Made by a program: the position numbers and the translations under genes | Shown: positions 55,192 through 64,000 of the stretch, one piece after another | How positions within the stretch are numbered: the first letter of the stretch is position 1 | Layout of the letters: each line of letters begins with the position of its first letter | From: Balanoglossus misakiensis | Lineage: Eukaryota > Hemichordata | Length of the DNA: 64,000 nucleotides | Assembly: GCA_040954595.2 (NCBI GenBank) | Contig: CM082587.2 | Location: 9,796,001 to 9,860,000 of the forward strand | Direction: 5' to 3' | Notes under the pieces: model-generated | Told to the model about the DNA's origin: nothing | Databases searched by the model: none | What the model saw: only the letters and a program-made list of their open reading frames with translations

Positions 55192-58100
55192 ATAGATGAA
55201 TACAGTCAGAATGTGGAAGAAGAAGCCATGAAAATGTTTACCAAGACATTTACGTTTGAGAAACCAGTTGAGGATACACAAGTATGGACTCTACCTGACT
55301 TGCAGAAAGTTCTAGTACACAGCAATGAATGCGTGCAGCAAAACGAGACATTGGCTGAACTCAAAATGGAACTGAACGCCACCAAATCACTTCTGAGTGA
55401 TAAAGACATTGAAAAATGGCACGAACATACAATGTTCACCAACAAAGCAGGTCGAATAGTGGCTCACATCAGAGCACAGTTGAAACCAGAACTGTGCACG
55501 CAGGCATGGTGCAAGTTTTATGAAATCCTTTGTACACATGCGGTCTTACCAAAGGAAGCACTGGAAGGTGGATTGTTACATACACTACATCTGTGCGAGG
55601 CTCCAGGTGCCTTTATTGCAAGTTTGAATCACTACTTGAAGACAAACAATGTGGACATTGAATGGAGGTGGCATGCAAGTACACTGAATCCATATTACGA
55701 AGGCAATGACTTGAGCGATATGATACCAGATGATAGGTTTATTAGGGAAACATTGGACCATTGGTATTTTGGAAGGGATAATACTGGGGATGTGACTGAT
55801 GTCAATGTGATGAAGGAACTTGTCAGTGACGGCAGATTTGCGGATATGCATTTGGTAGGTTTGCAGCTCCTATTTAGTATAATGTACATGTACAGTACGA
55901 CCCAAAAGTCTCCTTCAGCCCTAGACTCTCTCACAGCCCCTCTCGTCGTCCATGCAGGCTTATGGTCTGATTGCACCAGACGGTGCTTCTCCCTTGCCAA
56001 ACGGTTGAGGGCGTGTAGCGAACCGTGGGCTGTGAGAGAGTCTACTTCAGCCCATGCTAGCCCTTAGCTGCGTTTGCACCAGCTCTCTATAAATGCCAGT
56101 GTAGCCCCATTAACACCCCTTTCATCATAAGCAAGCTAAAAGCACAAGAACAATAAATGCTATTGCTTCTGACAATAGAGAGAACAATAGAGCGCCTCCA
56201 TGAGCGCCCCCTTTAACACCTTATAGCGCCCTCAAACAATGGCCAGTGAGAACATAAGCATCCCCACCAACCCAATGTCTTTCCTTCATGGACCCCTGTC
56301 CCAATCTTAACTGTTTGCCAGGACCATAACAGTCCTCAACTGTGTAAACAGTCTGTTATTTATAGCGACCTTCCCCTACAGTGAGTGGAATGCGTGAGAA
56401 TTACTGGATCAATTTGTGCTGCAACAGTGTTGATGTAAACAGTCGGGAAGGTACATATACATTGTAAACGTTTTGTCATGAAAAAAGGTCGATAGCGAAA
56501 CACAGTTTAACTGAAAATAATGTTCAAGAATGCAAACCACACAATGAAAGATTAACCATGTTTTGCAAGCAGCTTAAGCTGCAGACCAAGTGCATTCTCA
56601 AAAATACCTAATAATAAATGTACGTCCCAAATCACTACGGCAAGTGTCCACACTGCTAAATCATTTATGATGGGCATGCTGCAAGCTAACAGTACACACG
56701 ACCAACACTGACTCCATCGTCCCCTCGACCACAGTGCACGTCCCTAAATTTTGGAGAGCAAAGTGTGGCAGGCAAAAATGGCACGGACCTAGAAAGAAGC
56801 AATGACTGAGTTCTAACATTTTGTCATTACCAACAGCAACACAACAGAAAAATTGCAGTGCTACGCTTTGCGGAGAGAGGTGCTACCAGCAGCAAGCTAC
56901 ATGTATGTGTATTACCGGGATCAACCAGTTTTATGTACGTTCTTTAGGGGCAGTTCAGGGGGGGGGGGGGGATAAAGACTACTAATGAATTTAATACATG
57001 TCTTGTCCTTCCATAGTAACACACCATTGAGTGTAAAAATGCAAAGTTACCACCATAGGTTTGAACAAACCAGTCTGGCATAGGTCTAACAGCACAAACC
57101 GGTACTTGGAAAATGTCTGCCATGGGTCAATGAATAATTGTACCAAATATCATGCTTTTAACCCGAAGTGCACGATTTAAAAGTATGAATGTCTGTTTCT
57201 TGCCACTAGAGGGCGCTGTCATTTTGGATCCATATCAGAAAATGGCCGTCATGAGTCAAAGCATGACTGTACCAAGTTTCATGCTTTTAAAGGCACGTAA
57301 GCTGCAACTGGATAAAAAATTAAAGTTTTAAATAATCTCATATATGCTTTTAATTATATCTATTAAATGCTATTTCATGATAATATATCAAGCTCAACAC
57401 TTATTTATGACAAAATGGTCAAAAATTAAAGAAAAACGAAAATTCCTGAAATTTTTAAAAAAGTGCAATATTGCAATGAAAAATCTGATGTCTCAGTGGT
57501 GTACATTTACTTCCATGAGCTCAAGTGGATGAGATCATGTTTTGTTTATGAAGTTTCACAGCCGGAAATGCGACATTTTCATTGTTTCTTTCATTTTCCC
57601 ACAGTGGCGGCCATAATCGCTTGCGGCAAAGCTTTATTATTTATCTGGTTAAAACTTGCATATGCACTCATATTTAGGGTTTATAATGCTTGTGAATAGT
57701 TCACTGCCTTCATCTGCATGGACTAATGGTAGTGCAGTGTGAAACAAAAATTATGAAAATTATCCCAAAAGTTACAGCTTACGTGCCTTTAACCCAAAGT
57801 GCACGATTTTTTGGTTAACTGCCCCACTATTAACATAATTGGCAATATTTGTGGATAAATTTCAATGTGTCTACAACAATAGAGATTATCATTGGCAAGT
57901 GAGTAAGTACACAGTGAGGCAGTATGTGAAGTCTGTTCTATTTAGATTGTCACAGGAGAGAAAGAGGGACCCAGTGTATAAATCCAGTTTTATTTCGATA
58001 TCTCTACTTTGATTCCTGGGCTGCCTGTGCAAGCCAGGGTGGACATGGAAGTAAAACTTTTATCCTGCCTGGACAGGCGATAATTTCGAACACTCAGTAC

Positions 58101-60779
58101 ACATGCAATAATTGTGAATAGGCCTACCTGTAGTACACTTGCTCATTCCATTTTTGCAGGGTTGTTTAACAGAATGGTTGAAACTGATTTCATTTCCTTC
58201 TTACAGATCACAGCTGATGGTAGCATCGATTGTCAAAGTGATCCAGCTGAACAAGAAGCCTTGGTTTCACATTTACATTTCTGTGAAGTTATTACAGCAT
58301 TACAGTGTCTCAGTCGTGGTGGAACATTTGTTCTCAAGATGTTCACTTTATTTGAGCATAGCTCTGTCTGTCTGCTGTATCTCTTGAATTGTGTTTTTGA
58401 AAAGGTGAGTCTAATTTTACCTTGTTTGTAATTTCTGATACTGAAGAGTGCATTTATGGAATGATAAGCAAAATACATCCATATATGTCATTTTGTCATA
58501 TGTCCATGTTGCTTGTAATATTTTACAATATGATTTTTTAACCCTTTCACCACCACAGTTCAGTCTTAACCCATTGTTTGTTATTGTAAGGTTATACCTC
58601 TAAGGGCTCTACAGAGGGAACTGGAGGTGAAAGGGTTAAAACCCCACTATTGGTAACTTTTGTTCACATCAAATTGAACACCTGGAGCGAGTTTCTCCCC
58701 TTTCCTCTGTTATGTGGCGTTCTCACTGGCACGTTTACACCGGTGCTACAACGGTGTAGATTTGACACCGACGGAAAAAAACAAGTGAGAACGCTTTACA
58801 CCGGTGTTGGGCCGGTGTTGATTTGCGACGACGATGGGTGGCGGGTCAGGGCCAGTGCTGGGCCAGCGCTCCGACGCAAATAATCAGTGAGAACGCAAAG
58901 ATAAACAAACGCCGTTCAAAAGCGCCACCCTGCAGTGACTTTTGGGTATGTTTATTAGGTATAGCCCATTGTCTTTGGTCAGTTTCCATTGTCAAGTCAA
59001 TCACACTGGACGCGAGTGGTTTTCAAACCATTCGCAGTTTGCCAGGTCTGCAACACTTCTGTCTGCTACCAACTTTCGGAAGGTTCTCTCCATCACCGAA
59101 AAGCTGAGGCATTTTCCATTTATGGATTAACATTCATTTACTTCTAAACAAATATCAAAACTGTCACAAAGTCGTCTAGAACGCATATGAAGGTATAGAA
59201 ACTGAAACATATTGCTGTAAAGTCCTCGACGTCCTCAATTTTGTTAGTTGCCGTGATGCTAAACGTGGCGATTTAGACGTTGTTTATTTCAAAACAGTGG
59301 CCAAAAGTTTAGTGTGTGGACACACCGAGATTCTGTGGGCTAATCCCCTGTGTTTGCAAAGAGTAAACACTGGCATAACACTGGTGTCGAAACTTTTAGT
59401 GAGAACAAGACTGTATATCCAGTTCTGGTCCATCAATATTTACTTTATAATCAACTAAAGTAGTTAGCAAGTCCCTAATGAGAAACTGGTTAACACAGAA
59501 AAAACAAATACAGAGTTTGTTCATCAATTAATGTTTATTGAAAACAAATTGTAGATGCGAACATCTTCCCTTTCACGATTGGAACTATTTTGGGATAATT
59601 GCATACTGATAAAATGCAAACAAAATGATAAGTATTCATTGTACTTGGGGGAAATGTGGTATTTCTGTCATTGTTTGACAAAAACAAACAAAACAAAACA
59701 AAATGATAAGAATGTCGAGTGTGTAGGCTACATGTACTGTGCTGAGAGTTTTACAGAGTTTATTACCATGCAATTATCCCAAAATAGTTCCAATCGTGTT
59801 TACTATATATCTGTACAAATACAATATGTTTAGCAACTTCTGGTTATTAGGTCTCGAAATATAAAGCAGCCCAGGGCCAGTAAAAATTGTGCTGGGCAGG
59901 TAAATTCTGTTGATTAAAATAAATTACTAGTAAATGTTTTTTGCTACCAGAAATGTCAGATTTCAATTTTCAGTAGATAAATGAAAAAACAATGTGTTTT
60001 TTTTCCGTCAAAGTAGACCTAGCAAGTCACTTAGATGAGTTCTCCCGCGATTCATTCCGGCAATTGCAATTTTATTAGGAAACTTCGTACTTTATGACAA
60101 ATAATCACCGTTCCAGTGCAGTATGTCCCCAAATCATTAATGTGACAAGATTTATAAGTCTGGGGAACAATATTCGATGTTGCGTTTGTTTGTGGTGTTG
60201 GCGAGGTTAAGGTAGCCTGGTGGATCAGTGTTTCTGCAGAAATACAATCAATCATGGTGACAGAATCTCAGACAAATGTTATTGATTTTCTAACAATTTC
60301 CTGCCTTATACATTTCAATGACCAGTGGAATATAGAGGTTCAGTCGTCACACGCTGAACTAGCACAGGAACGGACTTGCGTCTCCAGCAACAATCAAATC
60401 CATGATTTTTGCTTTGATTGCCTTCTTTCCAAATTACACACCTTTCTTGATTTTACCTAGCGATATTGTCATGGAACTTTCACATTTTTATTTCATTTCT
60501 GTACTATGAATTCCAGGACCTGATTTATGATCTCTCCTGGTCTACATGTATGTCATACAGGCAGGAATATGGGCCAGTTCATAGGATAATCTGTTCATAT
60601 AGTGTGTGTAAATAGCCAAGAAGTTATCTACTTCATTTATTTTGAATTACAGGTCCATGTATTCAAACCAGCGACCAGTAAGGCAGGCAATTCGGAAGTT
60701 TATGTTATCTGCATGAACTTCACTGGAAAGGAGAACGGAGCATTACAAAGATATTTCCCAAAGTTGATAGAGAAATTTG
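55192..60779 (+). CDS. CMTR2: CMTR2 (mRNA cap2 2'-O-methyltransferase), N-terminal exons
   Basis: Partial gene leaving at the right edge. Exons are 55192(or later)-55854, 58207-58404 and 60653-60779 (donor phase 1). The product has [94 protein letters not shown] and [18 protein letters not shown], which follow human CMTR2 closely. Family knowledge: CMTR2 methylates the 2'-OH of the second transcribed nucleotide of capped mRNA using S-adenosylmethionine. Likely catalytic residues are Lys of TNKAG, Asp of TADGS and Lys of LKMFT. The start is uncertain: the frame is open from 55192, with in-frame Met at 55225. A basic start MGRKKKRAKKTG at 55130 is in another frame and hits a stop at 55193. A direct repeat ATTGGTATAG lies between them. 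Confidence 0.88.
55924..56042. repeat. MITE, CTCTCTCACAGCCCC family, in a CMTR2 intron
   Basis: 119 bp between TA dinucleotides, starting GACTCTCTCACAGCCCC and ending GGGCTGTGAGAGAGTC, with internal AAACGGTTGAGGGCGTGT. A relative is at 46761. Confidence 0.85.
56044..57286. other. CMTR2 intron, no gene seen
   Basis: Includes a G-run near 56959-56970 and a diverged local duplication: phrases around ATCATGCTTTTAACCCGAAG near 57149 recur at 57278 and 57789. Confidence 0.4.
57291..57788. repeat. TTAA MITE, 498 bp, in a CMTR2 intron
   Basis: Starts AGGCACGTAAGCTGCAACTG and ends TTACAGCTTACGTGCCT, flanked by TTAA (57287 and 57789). The uninterrupted related sequence near 57149 shows the empty site CTTTTAACCCGAAGTG. 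Confidence 0.85.
58707..59407. repeat. Multi-hairpin repeat with ACACCGGTGT words
   Basis: Starts near GGCGTTCTCACTGGC and ends near TTTTAGTGAGAAC. It contains many variants of ACACCGGTGT and of GTGAGAACGC (58791, 58888). No clear coding region. It lies in a CMTR2 intron. Confidence 0.55.
59570..59803. repeat. Foldback repeat in a CMTR2 intron
   Basis: Arms ATTGGAACTATTTTGGGATA and TATCCCAAAATAGTTCCAAT, continuing to AATTGCAT and ATGCAATT. Confidence 0.85.
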
Positions 60780-60885
60780 GTAAGCAACTGAATGTTTTTA
60801 GACTTATTACTCTCTCGGTTGCTGTGTTTCCATTTTAATCATATGACTGTATGACAATATATCAACAATTGTGATATTTTAAAAT

Positions 60886-61070
60886 AATAACACATGTTAG
60901 TGAGGGCAATATCATGATCTTTAGCCTGCTCGAGGGATGGTGATCTCTGACTACAATATTGATGATGCCCGAGCCGCAGGCGAGGGTATCATCAATATTG
61001 TGGTCAGGGATCACCAGTCCGAGGGCAGGCTTCAAATCGTGATGTTGCCCGAGCATCATGTGTTATTAAT
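60886..61070. repeat. Palindrome P4 (full)
   Basis: Outer ends AATAACACATGTTAG and CATCATGTGTTATTA; centre GCCCGAGCCGCAGGCGAGGG near 60967. The arms include ACAATATTGATGAT with ATCATCAATATTGTGG. Confidence 0.88.
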
Positions 61071-61499
61071 TTTCTTACGCCGAACATTTGAACGTACATA
61101 CACTGTAGAATAGAAGAACGTAACGTTGCGTCCATGTTGTACGTTGCTGAGAATGTAAAATGACTCGATCTCCCGAGAACTATACCTACTTCGAACTCAG
61201 ATAATTTTGAGGATACTGCGCTGTTGGTTGCGACTTTGGTGTATTTACTGTCCGTTTGCAGTAAATATATCGTCCAGTTGAACAGGTGTTAAGTCTGTGT
61301 GTCACTTTGAAGCCATATATGCGGGAGTTGCCTGATCGTAAAGGAAGCCATTGAACGACAGTTTGTTATGCGCAGAAAAGATGCACAGAACCTAAAACCT
61401 GTTCTCAGCTGGCAATATTCTCTTACCGCACGCGTTTCCCCGGCCCGTAGCCCCTATCTACATATACGGGCCATAGACTCTGTCAACCATGTAATATGT

Positions 61500-62882
61500 T
61501 ATCGCTTTCTGGTTAAAACTCCTCGAAATGCCTCCTCACAGAATTCCAAGACAGGTATACCTGATGCTGTGTAATCTAGACAACATGGGAAGGAATACGT
61601 GGGCAACCTCTGTAAAAGATATTTTATTTTCATTTGGCTGTGGGTTTGCTTGGCTTTCCCAGGAAGTGGGCAATAAGCAGTATTTTCTTCATGTTTTTGA
61701 AAGTAGAGTCAAAAGTGCCTTTCTCACGTGCCGTCAACGCCGCCCCAGCGGCGGCCCTAGGGCGGCGTTAATTTGTAAGTGCCACGTGTGAAAAGGTGAG
61801 AGCGGCCCTGCGCCGCTCTTTTTTTGTGACGGTGTTGAGGGGTGGGACCTGGGTCGGGGCGCCGCACTAAGCAGCGATTCAAATCACGTGTGAACAGAAA
61901 CACCGCACTAAACGCCGATCTAAACGCACTCTGCCGACGCGGTTTGTCTCATTAAGCGCTGCATAAAGCGTTGAGGTTCACTTTACTAAAACAATGGCCG
62001 AAGCAGTGTCTCGAGGCAACAATTGGAGTGACGCGGAAATGGCCAAGGCACATACAAAGGAATTGCAAACTCGACCTCCGACAACGATTTTGTAGCATGG
62101 ACTGCAGTCTTCCAATCGCAACCTCCAATGAAAGGTTACCATAAACGGGTATCGGGTCATTCAAATGCCCATAAAATCGGCGTCGACGACGTTTAAAAAG
62201 CAAATTCAAGAGTACCATATACAGTAAACACACGCTGCTGTGGACGCGCATAGAGGGCGATGACCCCGTCCCTTTTATACACATGTGAATGCAAAACTAT
62301 TTGAGTCGCTGATAAGAAATGTTTACCAACTTTTATAATCCCGAAAAGGGCGGCCTAACCATGGCACATGTGCAAGCGACAAAAGATGTGTACAAACAAC
62401 GTTGGTATGAAAAGCTTGCCCTCAAACCCAAAGTCCGTACGTACATTCAATTCAAAAGTTTACTAGAGCCTGAAAAATATCTTTACCTCCGCTGTAATCA
62501 CCAAGCCATCCGAATGTATACGTATTTTCGTTGTTCAGTACTCCCTCTGGCAATAGAGGAAGGCAGGAGAAACAACATTCCCCCTGTAACTAGATTTTGC
62601 AAAGTTTGTAACACAGTGACAAATAGTGTAGAAGACGAATACCACTTTCTTGTAATTTGTCCGTTATACAATAATTTAAGACTTCGACATTTGCCAGTAG
62701 AATTATTCTTAGAACCAACTTTCTGTAAATGTATCAAGTATATGCGGTCATCTTGCTCAGATGACCAACTCAGTCTCTGCAATTTTGTATATAGAGCTTT
62801 CAAACTTCGAGAAAAAGCCATCATGTATGTACACACTCAGCAATGTAATCTGTTCTGTGTTTCCTTGTTTTCAATCACGTGA
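61500..62882 (+). pseudogene. LINE ORF2 C-terminal remnant
   Basis: Part one (about 61498-61714) reads FWLKLLEMPPHRIPRQVYL, NLDNMGRNTWATSVKD and QYFLHVFESRVK. Part two (62395-62882) reads DVYKQRWYEKL, YIQFKSLLEPEKYL, then a CCHC-like finger (CKVCNTVTNSVEDEYHF with LVICPLY). These are the usual phrases after the reverse transcriptase in many invertebrate LINEs. The two parts join at RVK|DVYKQRW once the 680-bp insertion is ignored. The reverse transcriptase and endonuclease are missing, so it is dead. Confidence 0.8.
61715..62394. mobile_element. 680-bp multi-hairpin element inside the LINE
   Basis: Flanked by CAAAA on both sides (left to 61714, right to 62394). GC-rich with GCCGCC words (GCGGCGGCCC, GGGCGGCG, GAGCGGCC) and CACGTGTGAAC near 61774 and 61886. 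A short frame at 61994 reads MAEAVSRGNNWSDAEMAKAH, a Myb/SANT-like start seen in some Harbinger-type proteins, but it stops soon. Exact ends are uncertain. Confidence 0.55.
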
Positions 62883-63098
62883 TCACTTATAGAATCCCTC
62901 AGACAGTGTATCATCTATGTTCACACTCTGTAGCATTGTATGTACTTTATTTATACCTCCTTTGCATATGGACCGGAGGCCAGGAAACGCAATTATAAAA
63001 GCTTTATTATTATTAATATCACGTTTTTTTCTACGTCACGTGGTATGGTCTCAGCCAATCGAGAGTACGGAATACAGTGTGAGATGTAATAAATATGG

Positions 63099-64000
63099 GC
63101 TGGTAAACATCGTCAGTTCTTGTTCTGATTCCTTGAACTATATTCATGAAAATGGGTCTTGAATGTCAATAAAACATAACCCAGGTTCTTCCTCCATGCT
63201 CTCTTTGTTTACATCATAGTAATTTGTTTCAACGAGTATGGAAATGTGCAATCAAATAAAACATTTAATATGTCTGATTTAACCCTGATGCTACTGGGTG
63301 TCATACCTGTTTAGAGTGTCAAGTCCCTTAAAATAGAAATTTGCCACTTTTTCTTCAAAAACATATTTTGACTGTCTTGACATGGCTCTCATACATACTT
63401 AGACACACTTGGCAGTCTGAGCCCCCTGTAAAATGCACCAAATCGCACTGGTTTGGTTTGAGGGTCTTGTATAGGCCCTACTGAGTTAAACGCACTTGGC
63501 ACCATAACAGGCCTGGGAGCCAGGATTCTAGTCACCCTGGAAATCAAACCAGTTTCAACTGACTTGGTAGCATTAGGGTTAATGTTGATATGGTTCTTTC
63601 AAAATTAAAAATGCTATGTTAATGGCAATCTGATCTGATCGAGGTCGTGTTCCATAGGACCGTTCATGAGTTTGTCATTGAACAACTGCACAACCGCCGT
63701 TCTCAGACACCAAGAGCACATGTCAATTAAATGTCCTCACTTTAATCACCATCAAGTTGAAAATGAAGCAGTTTCGCCTGTGAAGTCAGATTTTATAAGT
63801 TTGAATACCTGGTAGATTAAACCAGCAAAAACAGGTGGTTGTGATTTATGGTGGCCCCTTCAACATCTACACTGTATGTTCAAGTACGACTGAAGCGCAG
63901 GATCACCCTGCATGAATTTGAAACGGTGACTGTGACAGCCACCAACCCCTCTACAATTTACCCATCGTCTTTCAATTATTTATGAGTATTCCTCAACAGC
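63099..64000. other. CMTR2 intron to the window edge, no exon recognised
   Basis: I found no further CMTR2 exon; the next is probably beyond 64000. The stretch 63465-63570 is a reverse copy of the dispersed repeat seen at 14685-14810 (TCCTGGCTCCCAGG-type phrases). Confidence 0.45.

Larger units (their letters stand above)
61498..63014 (+). mobile_element. 3'-truncated LINE retrotransposon fragment
   Basis: Bounded by TAATAT on both sides (left copy ends 61497, right copy at about 63014-63019). It ends with a TTATTATTATTA-type tail. The host sequence ATGTAATATCACG is intact in the other P4 copy, proving insertion. The coding remnant is the C-terminal part of a LINE ORF2. It is itself interrupted at 61715-62394. 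Confidence 0.85.
61071..63098 (-). mobile_element. Palindrome-tailed element P4, copy 2 body, split by a LINE
   Basis: Reverse-oriented homologue of 44798-45228. The parts are 61071-61497 and 63015-63098, with the LINE fragment between. The distal part has CACGTG at 63037 and CCAATC at 63055. Confidence 0.8.

Noticed and set aside
55855-56067. Open frame continuing CMTR2 past 55854
   Set aside because: It runs through a GTAGGT donor into a TA-flanked MITE; the family sequence resumes cleanly at 58207.

Overview
This window is animal nuclear DNA: AT-rich, intron-containing and crowded with small DNA transposons. An intronless Toll-like receptor gene, introns of several kb, many foldback elements and frequent ACATGTAC words suggest a marine invertebrate, probably a deuterostome such as an amphioxus, hemichordate or echinoderm. 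The sequence alone does not fix the species.

Four host genes can be recognised. WDR6 (+) enters from the left and ends at 10176; its last exons are at 1008-1151, 7283-7380, 8342-8409 and 10113-10176. ERO1 (-) has 13 exons from 52133 down to 30315 and reads as a complete 447-residue protein. A Toll-like receptor (+, 34084-36972, 962 residues) lies inside ERO1 intron 10 on the opposite strand. CMTR2 (+) starts near 55.2 kb and runs off the right edge.

The central event is a head-to-tail tandem duplication: unit A 7371-22092 and unit B 22093-37715. Each unit holds the last two WDR6 exons, the last three ERO1 exons and a whole Toll-like receptor. WDR6 still uses unit A and ERO1 still uses unit B, so neither gene was broken and only the receptor was fully doubled. 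The unit A receptor has one in-frame TGA and is otherwise almost identical to the unit B copy. Several mobile elements are present in only one unit, so comparing the units gives filled and empty sites.

The left part holds a complete-looking 4.8 kb Kolobok-like transposon (2353-7175). It has about 147 bp terminal inverted repeats, TTAA target duplications, a two-exon THAP/transposase gene and a second two-exon gene encoding a domain like the intracellular C-terminus of P2X7 receptors. WDR6 carries it in an intron.

The right part (44.8-63.1 kb) holds a recurrent composite element: a long palindrome with CGAG words at its centre, beside a segment bounded by inverted repeats and carrying CACGTG (or TGACGTCA), often with CCAATC. 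At least five examples have unrelated arm sequences but the same layout. One of them contains a 3'-truncated LINE, which itself contains another element. This family is the best candidate here for something undescribed.
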